Made by a program: the position numbers and the translations under genes. From the NCBI RefSeq assembly GCF_000234665.1, contig NC_018335.1, forward strand, positions 248,001 to 312,000: a stretch of 64,000 nt of DNA, in the 5' to 3' direction. Positions 1 to 9,597 of the stretch are shown here, in pieces. Origin of the DNA: Leishmania mexicana MHOM/GT/2001/U1103. Lineage: Eukaryota; Euglenozoa; Kinetoplastea; Trypanosomatida; Trypanosomatidae. The notes beneath the pieces are model-generated. The model was given only the letters and a program-made list of their open reading frames with translations. It did not search any database and had not been told where the DNA came from. The first letter of the stretch is position 1; each line of letters opens with the position of its first letter.

Positions 1-360
1 CGACGTGCGACGGTGAAGACGTCTGTGCGAGCCATAGGATTAGGCAGCGTGTCCGTGTGACTGGAACGCACGTCATGCGCCCCTGTCTGGCGACTGGTGC
101 GTGGGGCCTGAGCCACTCCGCGGCGGGGTGCACGAGGTGGCGACCGGCATAGTGGGGGGAGGGGCAGCTGTGGTGCTGACGGTGAGGCGGTGGGTGGGTA
201 GAGCTTGAGGGCAGGCGCCGTGCGGTGATGGCTGGGTCGGCGCACGGCGGTGATGCGTGTCGAGCGCTGCTTCGCGCGACGCGCTGGGCCTGCGAGATGC
301 CGGGCGAGCGGGGCGGGCCTGCACTTGTGTTGTATGGCAACGCGTGAACAGGTTGAAAAG
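1..360. mobile_element. SIDER2-like degenerate retroposon relic (partial)
   Basis: This stretch is G-rich, not pyrimidine-rich like the other spacers, and carries no (CA)n runs. It has no credible coding frame. Its texture (a run around 105-160 with ctccgcggcggggtgcacga, then a G-rich block and a distal part near 290-330) resembles from memory the SIDER2 family of short interspersed degenerate retroposons, which sit in 3' UTRs of Leishmania mRNAs and are linked to mRNA destabilisation. It is cut by the window edge. It probably belongs to the 3' UTR of a gene to the left. The family call rests on recollection, not on an alignment. Confidence 0.5.
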
Positions 361-1279
361 AGGTGAACTGTCTGTGTAGGGGGAGGGGCAAGAGCGCACG
401 AGTGGGTGATGTCTCTCTCTTCTATGGAACGTTTTCTGCTGCCCGTCTTCTTATTTGCAGGACTGCACGCGGTCGGTATGCATGTGCTCGCGTTTCGCTT
501 AATGTCTCTTCGAGTGTCTGCGGCGGCGCACGGAGGCGCACCACGGCGGCAGGCACTTGAGACGTGCAGAGTTGCGACAAAAAAGCAGATCTTGAATAGA
601 GCGCCCATGCGGCCGCTGTGTGTGTCTGTGTGTATGCCTGCATGGCTACAAGAGGAACTGCATGAGTGAGGGATGCGTGGGAGACCGTGCTTCACGTTCA
701 CTTTGTTACGATGTGTGTCTGCGTGCGTGCGCAGGTGGAAAGAGACACTGCGGAGGCCGCTCACCACCCCCTCTCGGCGTTCTGCAGTTGTTGTGTATTC
801 TCTGCCCCGTTTCCTCTCCTCCGTCTCTCTCTCTGCTCCATTCGACTGCACCGTGTGATGGGCTCACACACACCCAAACGTTTGCGGCACCTTCGCCGAA
901 AACGTTCACGCCAAACTCGTTCTACCCCTCCCCATATGCCTCACCCTCTCTCTGCCCTTGCCAGGACGACACCTTAGAGATACACGTGGGAGGGTGTTTT
1001 TGTATTTTTTTCTGTGGAGTGTGTGTGTCAGTGCACGATAGTAGCGTTACGCTGTGGGTGTTGCTCCCGGCACTCTGCTCCTCCCCAAGAAAAGATAAGA
1101 GAGGGAAGCGCGCCGCTTGTGCATGCGCGCGTGTCTCTGGGTCTGTGTCTGTATGCTGTGACGCCGACGTGGACAATCAACGACTGTATCTGCTTCTTCC
1201 TTTTGTTTCTCGTTTTCCACTTGTTTTTTTTTTGTTTCGTCTTCCGGTGCGTGGGCGCTTCTGCGCGTTGTGAGCGGTC
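361..1279. other. Intergenic spacer upstream of PAN3
   Basis: This is a mixed TG-rich and CT-rich spacer. No ORF in it has both an ATG start and coding-like composition. Several pyrimidine tracts (near 780-840, 930-960 and 1195-1245) could serve as poly(A)-coupling or splice signals. I see no RNA gene. Confidence 0.5.
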
Positions 1280-1326
1280 TCTCTCCCCTCTACCTGTCTG
1301 TTGCTGTTGGTGTGCGTCTGCGGCAG
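1280..1326 (+). promoter_or_regulatory. Probable SL trans-splice acceptor for PAN3
   Basis: A pyrimidine-rich tract at 1280-1315 is followed by AG at 1325-1326. Use of this AG would leave a 50-base 5' UTR with no upstream ATG before the start at 1377. An earlier AG at 1271-1272 is an alternative. Confidence 0.55.
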
Positions 1327-1376
1327 TGGAAGGCGCAAGCCAAGCAGACGGGGAGGAAAAGAGACTTGGTCGTGTA

Positions 1377-2945
1377 ATGCTAGGCAATAGCCAGCACACT
1401 CTCGTGAGCACAACTTGTGGCCTGCAGGGCCTCCCCCTTAGCTATCAAGGCAGCAGCAGCAGCAACACGAGAATCCCCGCGAGCGGCGAGTGTCAAGGAA
1501 TGAACCCGGTCACTGGAGGCATTCCCGGAGTTGCGAATGGCGCGCAGATGATGTCGCCGACGTTTCCGTCGCCCCATAGCCTATACAGCCCTCAGCATCA
1601 CATGGATGTGTACCGCACGAACGGCAGCCTTTCTTTGGCGGCAGACCCGTTCCCCGCGACGCCGTACACCCCCATCAGTAGTCTCTTCATGTCTCCCTCC
1701 GTGCGCAACTCGCTGACCACCCCGCACTCGGTGCGGCCGCGTCGCCCGGTCACGCACGTCACGTCATCGAAGTTCTCCATGTACACCACCATCTACAACC
1801 TGGAGCCGGAGCCGAAGCCAAGCGTGATGATGCCCAAGGTGCGCATGCAGATATACCAGACGAGTGCGCGGTACACCGGCAAGGACATTCTTCTGCGACG
1901 GCTTGTGAACGTCCCGGTGAAGGAGGAGGATTGTGCGGCGGTGAAAGAGGCGCTGCGGCAGTATCGGCACCCCAACCTGGTTCCACTGACGAACCTCTTC
2001 GCCACGGAGGAGTTCGTGATGGGCAGCACTGACGTGATCATGGAGTACCGCTACATGTCCGGGGCGAAGAGTTTGCAGGAGGCCTTTTTTACAGAGGGAC
2101 GCCGCGCGACGGAGGGACTGCTGTGGTCCTTCACATGTCAGCTCGTCGGCCTTCTCCGCTCCTTCCACGAGACCCTTATCCCCTTGCACGGCTTGCACTG
2201 GTCAAAGATCATCTACGTCGAGACGACCGGGCGATTCTACTTCACCGGCTTGGGGCTGACAGACTTGCTAGAACCGCGCGGCACGACGGTGCAGCAGCAC
2301 ATCCTCATGAAGCAAGACATCCAAGCCCTCGGCTTTATCCTCTTCCAGCTCGCCTCTCGGAATCTCAATGTCAAGCTGGAGACCTTCACGAACAAGCAGC
2401 CGCTGCCCGGCTTCTCACAGAGCTTCTGGGAGCTCATCAAGACATGCCTGGAGGGGCACGCCGACTCGGCGCAGCTGTGCCACGCGCTTGGTGAGCGTAT
2501 GTCGATGGAGGTGGGCCACCAGGAGGGACACACGGACTTCCTAATGTCGCAGTGTCAAAAGGAGATGCACAACGGCCGTGTGATGCGCCTGCTCATCAAG
2601 CTCAGCTTTGCTCTAGAGTCGCCGGCTGAAGTGCACGAGTACACGTCGGAGAATCAGCGCTATGTTCTGCGCCTCTTCAACCAGTTCCTGTTCAACCAGG
2701 TGGATGAGCAGAATCGAGTGAACGTGGACTGGGGCCACGTGTACCACTGCCTGAACAAGCTGGACATCGGCGCTGACGAGACGATCCAGCTGATTGGCAC
2801 AGACACCAGCAACACCGTGCTCGTCGTGAGCTACGCTGACCTGCGTGCCATGCTCGACAGCGTTTTCGATCGCGTGCAGCAAGTGTCGCAGATGACGACG
2901 GAGGTCGACCCTCAGCGGTACACCATGACTCCTGGTAGCATATAG
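1377..2945 (+). CDS. PAN3: PAN3, regulatory subunit of the PAN2-PAN3 poly(A)-specific deadenylase
   Basis: The protein has 522 residues. The open frame extends to about 1014, but the upstream part is spacer-like and the first ATG after the probable acceptor is at 1377. Residues 1-150 are a Ser/Pro-rich disordered tail. Residues about 158-375 form a pseudokinase: the segments VPLTNLFATEEF and LHGLHWSKIIYV correspond to PAN3, while the HRD and DFG catalytic motifs are replaced (GLHWSK and TGLGL). Residues about 383-415 are a coiled coil, and 415-515 a knob domain containing LNKLDIG and VLVVSYADL, close to the animal PAN3 C-terminus. PAN3 links PAN2 nuclease to poly(A)-binding protein and acts in cytoplasmic deadenylation. 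I see no N-terminal CCCH zinc finger, which occurs in some PAN3 forms. The family call is strong; the exact start is slightly less sure. Confidence 0.93.
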   Translation: MLGNSQHTLVSTTCGLQGLPLSYQGSSSSNTRIPASGECQGMNPVTGGIPGVANGAQMMSPTFPSPHSLYSPQHHMDVYRTNGSLSLAADPFPATPYTPISSLFMSPSVRNSLTTPHSVRPRRPVTHVTSSKFSMYTTIYNLEPEPKPSVMMPKVRMQIYQTSARYTGKDILLRRLVNVPVKEEDCAAVKEALRQYRHPNLVPLTNLFATEEFVMGSTDVIMEYRYMSGAKSLQEAFFTEGRRATEGLLWSFTCQLVGLLRSFHETLIPLHGLHWSKIIYVETTGRFYFTGLGLTDLLEPRGTTVQQHILMKQDIQALGFILFQLASRNLNVKLETFTNKQPLPGFSQSFWELIKTCLEGHADSAQLCHALGERMSMEVGHQEGHTDFLMSQCQKEMHNGRVMRLLIKLSFALESPAEVHEYTSENQRYVLRLFNQFLFNQVDEQNRVNVDWGHVYHCLNKLDIGADETIQLIGTDTSNTVLVVSYADLRAMLDSVFDRVQQVSQMTTEVDPQRYTMTPGSI

Positions 2946-4569
2946 ACACCGCAGGCCAGAGGGCCGCGACGTGGGTGCGTCGGTTTGCTCTTTAGGCGCA
3001 TGCGCGTATGGCTCTCGATGGTGTGTGTGTATGTGTGTGTGTGCGTCTGTGTGAAATGAAACGCGATGCTCCCCTTTTTTTGTGTGTCATCTTCCTCGTT
3101 GTGTTTTGCCTTTTCTTGGTATTTGCCGCCCCTGTTGCAGTGTGCGTGTGCGCACGAGGGAGGCGAGGGAGGAGACGGAAAAGGATAGGCATGCACAAGC
3201 TCTCCGGGTTGGGCGTCTGTCGGCCTGTGTGCGTGCGTTCGTATGATGTATTTGCTCTTTTTCTTTGGTTTCTTTTTGTCCGTCTCTTGGAGAGGGCATA
3301 GGTGAGTGTGTGTGTGTGTTGATGCGGGCGGCACGTGCCCTCTCTCGCTTCATTCATCAAACGTTGGTGTTCTATTACTACATGGGACTGCGTGTCTGGG
3401 TGTTGGTGTGTGGGGAGTGCTTGTGCATGGAAAAGCGGGGGCGGCTGCTGACCGAGAAGGAGAGAGAGACATTGGAATTCACGGTCTGGTCCGTCAAGAA
3501 TGATTTGCACGATACACGGGCACAGAGTGCAGTCGAGCCTTCCCGACGCCTATGATGGAGGCGTGAAAGGCAAAGGCGTGCATCCTCACACTGCGAGCAC
3601 GGGTGTGTGTACGTCTGATGTCGACCTTGATGCGAATGACGTAGCACCTTGTGGGTGTGTCTATGTGTGCGCGGTGTGTTTTTCTCCCCCAGGCTCACCA
3701 ACCCACGCACACGCACACACACACACACACACACACTCGCCCTCTTTCTACGTTTATGTTTGCGTACGCGTGTGTGCGTGTCGACCGCCGTGGTGGACCA
3801 CAAGCGTTGGAGCCGGTGCTCTTTGTTCTATTTTTATTTTTCTTGCTCGCGTCATCCCCCGTTGCTCTCCTTCTTTTGTGTGGATTCGTGGCGACATGCG
3901 TTCCGTATACGTGCGTGTGGGATCGTGCGTGCCGGTTGGTCTCTGTGCTTTGTTATTGGACCCGTTTTTTTTGTATGTCATGATGTGTATGTGTGCGTGT
4001 GTGTGTGTCGTCTGCCTTTCCACTGTTGTTTTACCTGCGTTTTTTTTCATTTTTTCGTTCTCTCATCTTTGTCCTTCTCTCGCTCTCCCCGTCTCTCATC
4101 CTAGACCCTTCGGATGTTTTTGTTTTTATTGGTGTTGTTGTTTGGCCCTCCTCCCTCCTCCTCGCCTTCCCACCATCGTCTCGCTTTAGCGCTGCTGCCC
4201 CCCTCGGTATCTCCCGTAATCGCTCTTGTGGTAGTGATCGCTGGTCTGTGCACGCCTCGCAGCTTTACTTTTCCGTCCATCTTGGCGCGGGTCGAGATTG
4301 CAGAGGTGAAGCGGTGACAACGTGTCTATGCTTGTGTGCGTGTGCGCGCGTTGGACAAGTCGGCAAACTGCTTCGAGCACAGACGCACAAAGAGCGCGAG
4401 AAGGAGAGCGAGGGAGTGAGGGAAGAGTTGACCATAGAATGAAGGGATGAGAAGAGAGCGAGAGAGACGGCAAGAGACAGAGGAATACTTTAAAGGCGCC
4501 AACAAACAAACGGAAAAAAGAAAACGCGACCGCAGCTAGCAACGTAGAGACGAGGCTACCGGGAGGGGC
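2946..4569. other. Spacer between PAN3 and DNAAF1 (left half)
   Basis: This spacer starts TG-rich, has a (CA)n run at about 3711-3736, and becomes strongly pyrimidine-rich at 3830-4190. AG at 4187-4188 follows a CT tract and is a possible SL acceptor. A purine-rich block covers 4390-4560. A 57-codon ATG ORF at 3382-3555 is noted separately. Confidence 0.5.
3382..3555 (+). CDS. Candidate short ORF, 57 residues, unknown
   Basis: An ATG-initiated ORF lies in the presumed 3' UTR of PAN3. Its central part is charged (MEKRGRLLTEKERETLEF) and my hand count gives about 70% G/C at third positions, similar to real genes here. A T-rich tract at 3245-3290 lies upstream. There is no family resemblance. 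It may be chance. Confidence 0.15.
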   Translation: MGLRVWVLVCGECLCMEKRGRLLTEKERETLEFTVWSVKNDLHDTRAQSAVEPSRRL

Positions 4570-4971
4570 ATGCAGTCGGTGTTTTCGGCGTCTTCCGGGA
4601 GCCTGCCACTGCAGTGGCATCTCACACCCCCTCTAGCTTTGCTCTTGTTGCCTCCATCTGATCCTCGTCGCGCCGTCTCTGAGATGTGCAGAGCACGACT
4701 GAGCGGCGGCGTCCTCCTTTCCCCTTCATCTTCTGCGATGCTCGTGCGCAAGAGTGGAGTGGAGAGGCAGGCTGTGGTCCTTCCAAGTCACACCATCCCA
4801 CTCCCTCAGGGCACAGCTACGTCCGCGGCGATGCAGAGGAATTCAGTGACGAAGCTCGTTTCTGTAGGCGGGTATGCTTTCTTGATGGTGCGCTGCTCGC
4901 AGACGGTACGCTCCAACTCACGCGCGCACACCGTCACATTCAGAGACGTGCGCTACGACCGAGGCCCTTGA
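4570..4971 (+). CDS. Candidate hypothetical protein, 133 residues
   Basis: This ATG-initiated ORF fills the non-repetitive part of the PAN3-DNAAF1 spacer. It has no homology I recognise. The N-terminal third is Leu/Pro-rich; the rest is mildly basic with a hydrophobic patch (KLVSVGGYAFLMVRC). My hand count of third positions gives about 65% G/C, below the main genes but above pyrimidine-tract noise. A candidate acceptor at 4188 would give a 381-base leader containing other ATGs, which argues against efficient translation. Other frames are open only over parts of this span. Alternatively the region is simply 3' or 5' UTR. Confidence 0.25.
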   Translation: MQSVFSASSGSLPLQWHLTPPLALLLLPPSDPRRAVSEMCRARLSGGVLLSPSSSAMLVRKSGVERQAVVLPSHTIPLPQGTATSAAMQRNSVTKLVSVGGYAFLMVRCSQTVRSNSRAHTVTFRDVRYDRGP

Positions 4972-5279
4972 CCAAGCATGCGGTGCGCCTGTCGTCAAAG
5001 GCGAGTTTCTCTCGCTGCGCATTTCGACGTGATCGCGATCGCAACAACACACCTCCGCCACTCCTTCTGCTTTGATCTACCTCCTTGCTCTGCGCGCGTG
5101 TCTGTGACCTCTTAGCGGTATCAGCATCCTCGAACCCTGCGTCCACGTTCGACAGCAAAGGAGGAACCCCGCCGCGCTTGAGCTTCATACCTCTGTGCCG
5201 AGTGTTTCCGGCGTGTATCCCTTTCTTGCCACCCCCGCCCCCTCTCCACTCGTTCTGCCATTGAAGAGACAGGGCGGAT

Positions 5280-5358
5280 CCCTTTTTTTGTTGTTTGGTC
5301 TTGTCCCGACCGACGCCCTCTCCCCACTTCCATTCCTTGCGCTCTTTGAAACGTAAAG
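5280..5358 (+). promoter_or_regulatory. Probable SL acceptor region for DNAAF1
   Basis: A T- and C-rich tract at 5280-5345 is followed by AG dinucleotides at 5357-5358, 5361-5362 and 5364-5365. The next AG lies inside the CDS (about 5391), so the mature 5' UTR should be only 9-16 bases plus the spliced leader. Confidence 0.6.
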
Positions 5359-5366
5359 GCAGCAGC

Positions 5367-5387
5367 ATGTCGGGATGGCGGCGATGA
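5367..5387 (+). promoter_or_regulatory. Upstream ORF in the DNAAF1 leader
   Basis: An ATG at 5367 opens a 6-codon frame ending in TGA at 5385-5387. It is out of frame with DNAAF1, spans its first ATG (5375), and its stop overlaps the second in-frame ATG (5384-5386) as ATGA. All plausible acceptor AGs lie upstream of 5367, so the uORF should be in the mature mRNA. Confidence 0.6.
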
Positions 5388-7165
5388 CCAAAGACGTGAT
5401 TGTGGCCTCGTGCAAGGCCAATGGCGGCTACGCCGCGCCCTGCCTCAACGACCAGCTCTTTCTTCACTGCTGCGGCTTCACCATGATTCAGAACCTGGAG
5501 CCGTACACGGATGTGAAGGTGCTGTGGCTGGAGCAAAACGCGCTTTCCGAGCTCAGCGGGCTGGAGAGCCAAAAAGGCGCTCTCGTTTCTCTCTTTGTGC
5601 AGAACAACTTCATTAGGTCACTGTCATCATTGACGGCGACTCTCCACGGCCTGCGCGTGCTGAACGTGTCGCACAACTACCTGACCTCTCTCCACGGCAT
5701 TGCCGCGGGGTGTCCGTCGCTGGAGACGTTGCAGGCGTCCCATAACCAGCTCACGTCTCTCGAAGTGTGCGAGGAGCTCTGGCTGCTAGCTGGCAGCCTC
5801 ACGAGTGTCGACTTGTCCTTTAACCGCATCGAGACCGCCCGCGAACCGGCCGGCAGTGCCACCGCAGCCCCCGGCGCTAAGGCCACCACTACGGCAGTGA
5901 GAGAGTCAGGGTGCACGGCAGACGACGATGTTCGCATCGTCGACGCTTCGGACACCAACGCCGTCGCACCCGCCGCTGTCCCCAACACGGCGGTTGCGCT
6001 TCCCAAGCCGGACCCGCTTGTCATAGCGCAGTTCTTCCAGCACCTCCCGCTGGTCAGCGTCATCTATTTCCAAGGCAACGGACTATCCCACCGCTTGCGT
6101 CACTATCGACGCAACATGATCCTGCACCTACCCGCCCTCACCTACCTCGATGACCGTCCCATTTTTTCAGAGGAGCGCCGTGTGATAGAGGCGTGGGGCC
6201 TCGGCGGGGACACGGCCGAGGCGGCCGAGCGCGCCACGATTCGCGAGGAAAAGCGTGCACATCTCACCCGGTGCGTGACGTTGCTGACAGAGCAGCGAGA
6301 GGAGCAACGGGTGGTGCGGGATCGTCTAACGCAGCAGTTTGACCAGCGCCGCGCGCAGGAGCTGGAGGATCTGACGCAGCGGCGCCGCCGCGATCGCGAC
6401 AACCGCGCCGCCGTGGAGTCTGAAGAGGCTGTCGCCCGTGAGGTTGTGGAGAAGGCGGAGCAAGATGCTCGCTGGGACGCCGAGGAGCTCTTCCAGGAGG
6501 CTCACAGAGCTCTCTTGGTGACCGAGACGGAGCGCCGCCACGCCTACGAACAGCACGTGGCTGTGACAGAGGCTGTTCAGGCCGCGGCACAGGAGGCGGT
6601 GGCAGAGCGCAAAGCGGAAAATGGTTCTGACCGCGTCGACGACGATGGCGACACCGCCAGTGCCGCCGCGACTGCTACCCTGAAGGTGCTTGAGGACGCG
6701 GCAACGTGCTCACCCGACGAATTCTCCTCCCCCTGTCGTGACAGTGATGCCACCAACACGATGGCGACGACACTCGAGACGCCTCTGTCCCCACCTTCGA
6801 GCGTCCTTGCCGAGCTACTGCGGTTGGATGACGACGTTCTGAAGGAGATGGAGATGGAGATTGAGCACGTGCTCCATGACATCCACTCCAGCGCACTCCC
6901 CACCAAACACACTTCGACTGCCCAGGACGCCGGGGCAGAGGAGCTCAATGACAGTCGCGCCATGTTCTCCAGCCGCCAGGTCAGTGACCGCACCACGTTG
7001 CGGACGGAGAAGAATGTGCGCGCCGCAGTCGGTCACGTGTCGAGTCAGCTGCGGGCACAGCGGAATCAGCAGCCGCGTCGAAGCTCCGACGTGCTGCAGG
7101 AAGAGACGTGGCAACGTTTTGAGCAATGGAAAGCGCGCCGGGCCTCTCAGCAGTTAGATTTGTAA
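5375..7165 (+). CDS. DNAAF1: DNAAF1/LRRC50-like dynein axonemal assembly factor
   Basis: The protein has 596 residues. The N-terminus matches the LRRC50/ODA7 family: GGYAAPCLNDQLFLHCCGF, then at least five leucine-rich repeats (VKVLWLEQNAL, LVSLFVQNNFI, LRVLNVSHNYL, LETLQASHNQL, LTSVDLSFNRI) at about residues 45-150. The LRR cap LTYLDDRPIF followed by EAWGLGG lies at about 250-272. Residues about 150-215 are an Ala/Thr-rich insertion splitting the last repeats. Residues 275-410 are a charged coiled coil; the rest is disordered. The family acts in the cytoplasm to preassemble dynein arms, fitting a flagellate. The start at 5375 and Met4 at 5384 are both possible (see the uORF). LRRC6/TbLRTP is a related LRR factor, but the cap motif fits DNAAF1 better. 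Confidence 0.88.
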   Translation: MAAMTKDVIVASCKANGGYAAPCLNDQLFLHCCGFTMIQNLEPYTDVKVLWLEQNALSELSGLESQKGALVSLFVQNNFIRSLSSLTATLHGLRVLNVSHNYLTSLHGIAAGCPSLETLQASHNQLTSLEVCEELWLLAGSLTSVDLSFNRIETAREPAGSATAAPGAKATTTAVRESGCTADDDVRIVDASDTNAVAPAAVPNTAVALPKPDPLVIAQFFQHLPLVSVIYFQGNGLSHRLRHYRRNMILHLPALTYLDDRPIFSEERRVIEAWGLGGDTAEAAERATIREEKRAHLTRCVTLLTEQREEQRVVRDRLTQQFDQRRAQELEDLTQRRRRDRDNRAAVESEEAVAREVVEKAEQDARWDAEELFQEAHRALLVTETERRHAYEQHVAVTEAVQAAAQEAVAERKAENGSDRVDDDGDTASAAATATLKVLEDAATCSPDEFSSPCRDSDATNTMATTLETPLSPPSSVLAELLRLDDDVLKEMEMEIEHVLHDIHSSALPTKHTSTAQDAGAEELNDSRAMFSSRQVSDRTTLRTEKNVRAAVGHVSSQLRAQRNQQPRRSSDVLQEETWQRFEQWKARRASQQLDL

Positions 7166-8424
7166 GACAGGGATAGAAAGGGAGACGGAGCAGGAAGATA
7201 CCGCTCCTCCTGCGCTGTATTTTGCTCCTTTTCTATTTTCGCTGCAACTGTTCCTCCTCCTCCTCTTCCCCCCTATAGACTGTGCCACGTGCCTGCTTGC
7301 GATTGCGTCTAGCGTGCGTTTCTCTACAGAGACTGCATGCGTATTGGCCTTTTCGTTCCTCTCCACCAACCCTCCCCTCTTCCCCTCGCCATCTTTTCCG
7401 CGGCTTTCGCTGTCTGTCTCCGTCCTCTGCATGATGTAGATATGCCCACCGTTGCACTGTGCTTTGAACCCGATACGGTAACGCTTACAGTTCCATCTTC
7501 CTCATTTGTTTTTTTTCTTTTTGGTGTGTGTGGGGTCTCGGTGTGATTGCTCTCTGGATGGGGTGGGGTGTTGTGCTGCGTGTGTTTAAAAGAGGAAGCG
7601 AAGACGAAGGAGAAGGTGGTTGCTGCGGTGCAGAGCTGTGCAACGCAGGGATGCATCCAACCATAAGCCCTCCCCCGACTCTTCGCAGCACCTCCGGCGT
7701 TTGTTGCCGCTGTCCCTCATATAGTTTCCCACTCGTTTACCGCGATCGGTGCGCAGGAGTCAGTGCGCGCACCAAGCCCCGTCCCTTTCAATTCTCTCTG
7801 CCCTCCTCCCTCTCCGTACTTGCCCACCGGAGTGCAGCTCCGCCCGTTGCTTGTCAACAGCTCTGTAACATACATACACACACACACACGCAGATGACGG
7901 CAGCAGGGCTATTTCAATGCGAGTGAGGCATCTCAACGTATCGAACATCTCGCTCGTGCTCACATGAGTGTGCCAAACCTGAGATCTAGCGAAAAAGGCG
8001 GGCCATTGTCCTATATGGAACCAGACTATGCACACCTCGAGAGGAGAAAGAGCGCCGTGGCTTTGTGCGTGAGCCAGCGTACGCCTGGAAGCATCTTCGC
8101 TCCTTTTCTCCAGATGGTATTTCAGCTTGTCTTCCGCGTGGAGCGCACTGCGACGTGCGGACAACGAGTGAGACTTGTGCCCCCGCCCCCTCTGTCCCTC
8201 CTCCCATATACGGGCTGCACTGCTCTGCTGTCTGGCTTGTGCTCTTGTTACTCTCCTGTGTGCTTACACCTTTCTTGGTTCCTCTGTTCCCTTTTCGCCG
8301 CTCCATGCGCTGTGCATCGACATTTGCCCCCCGTTCTTTCTCACCCCTCTCCCCCTCCCCCGCACCAGTAGCAGGGGAGACAGCTGGGAGGCTCCTGTTT
8401 TTTTTTTTCTGCTCCCCCTCTCGG
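7166..8424. other. Spacer between DNAAF1 and the 8425 gene
   Basis: This is a mixed spacer with CT-rich tracts near 7200-7270, 7360-7430 and 7780-7830, a (CA)n run at about 7871-7890 and a run of Ts near 8399-8409. An ATG ORF at 7964-8371 is listed as a weak candidate. I see no RNA gene. Confidence 0.5.
7964..8371 (+). CDS. Weak candidate ORF, 135 residues
   Basis: This ATG-initiated ORF has a plausible first 70 residues (it begins MSVPNLRSSEKGGPL and includes YMEPDYAHLERRKSAV), with about 59% G/C at third positions by hand count. After that it runs into the pyrimidine-rich tract that precedes the next gene and becomes Pro/Leu/Ser-rich, as such tracts do. It could be a small gene, a 5' relic of the next gene in another frame, or chance. 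Confidence 0.2.
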   Translation: MSVPNLRSSEKGGPLSYMEPDYAHLERRKSAVALCVSQRTPGSIFAPFLQMVFQLVFRVERTATCGQRVRLVPPPPLSLLPYTGCTALLSGLCSCYSPVCLHLSWFLCSLFAAPCAVHRHLPPVLSHPSPPPPHQ

Positions 8425-9597
8425 ATGCCAGGGGCGAGTGACAGAGGGCCCGCTTATGTGTCGTGCCGTATCCATTATCTACCCGCATGCCTCTCACGTG
8501 CGGTCGTTGCCGTTTGCAAGCTGACCTCACCAGCGCCAGGCATTCCACCCCTTGTCTCCCTCTGCAAGTATGGACTGCCAGACTACAGCACACGGGAAGG
8601 TGAGGCGTTCAGCGCAGCGGCCAGCGGCCTTCATCCACGACACCAGCTGCCCTTCGTGCTCTCTCGCGTTGCCGCCTCCAAGGCAATTGCGTCCTTGTCG
8701 CCAAACAAGCGCGCCGCCTGCCCGAAAGAGGAAGACGGCCCCGCCGTCGTGTTCACGGATCGTCGCGAGGCGGCGCCAACGCTGCACGGGTGCTGCCTCA
8801 GCATTGCACACGAAGACTCGGCAGCGGCGTCGGTGGCATGGCCAGTGCCATCGTCCGACTCTTCTGCCTTAAAGGACTATAATGCGGCTCCCGAGCGACT
8901 CTCCATGGGAACAGAGCCGGTGTGCTCGCCCTCCACTTTGCCTGATGCGACGGCTACCTCCTTTGCATACGCAATCGACGTGGCGAGCGTGGCAGAGGTT
9001 CACCGCGTGCGCAGCCGCTTTCCCCACCTCGGCCAGCGATGGATGCCTCAGTGCACCACGATCGCGTCCGCCGATGATGTACGGCGTGCTTTGACGTGCA
9101 TTCAGAAGCTGTACCAGGAACGTGTGGCGGCGGTGGGGGTCCCGGGGGACAGCCACGGCGGCGAAGGCGTCAGCGCACGCCAGGCGGCATGCCGCCGAGA
9201 TGAGTGGTGGAAGCACCTGGCCACGCCGTATGTGACCGAGGCGGACGCATATGCCGCAGTGGTGCTGGCGCAACACTGGGGTGCGCGTGAGTGCGCCGTG
9301 AAGCTGGTAGGCATCCCTGGTCGCTCTTTCGCATACGAGTGCGTGCGTGCGCTGCCACCGCGAGGTGGTAGTGCGGTGGCTACGGAGTCCACCCCGTTTA
9401 CAGCGTCTTTCATGGTGCCACAAACCCTCTACTCTGCGGAGGTAGACGGCGGTGAGGCGGCGACCTTGGCGCAGCAAGGGCTGCATCCTCTTCTATACCT
9501 CTATACATGGACGGAATGGGTGCCGCTCAATAGCATGGTGGATCTCCCCTACGTGGTTGTGGTGGCCTGCGCACCTTGCTGCTCAGGCGCACGGTGA
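8425..9597 (+). CDS. Hypothetical protein, 390 residues (start uncertain)
   Basis: I recognise no family. The frame is open from 8065, but everything before about 8425 is pyrimidine-tract sequence. Coding-like third positions (about 74% G/C by hand over 8580-8900) support a start at 8425 rather than the downstream ATG at 8905, which would give 231 residues. The upstream ATG at 8305 would add 40 low-complexity residues. The C-terminal 220 residues look folded, with motifs VRSRFPHLGQRWMPQCTTI, DEWWKHLATPYVTEADAYAA and LLYLYTWTEWVPLNSMVDLP, ending in a Cys-containing tail. There is no clear signal peptide or membrane segment. A candidate acceptor AG lies near 8375, after CT-rich sequence. It may be kinetoplastid-specific. 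Confidence 0.75.
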   Translation: MPGASDRGPAYVSCRIHYLPACLSRAVVAVCKLTSPAPGIPPLVSLCKYGLPDYSTREGEAFSAAASGLHPRHQLPFVLSRVAASKAIASLSPNKRAACPKEEDGPAVVFTDRREAAPTLHGCCLSIAHEDSAAASVAWPVPSSDSSALKDYNAAPERLSMGTEPVCSPSTLPDATATSFAYAIDVASVAEVHRVRSRFPHLGQRWMPQCTTIASADDVRRALTCIQKLYQERVAAVGVPGDSHGGEGVSARQAACRRDEWWKHLATPYVTEADAYAAVVLAQHWGARECAVKLVGIPGRSFAYECVRALPPRGGSAVATESTPFTASFMVPQTLYSAEVDGGEAATLAQQGLHPLLYLYTWTEWVPLNSMVDLPYVVVVACAPCCSGAR

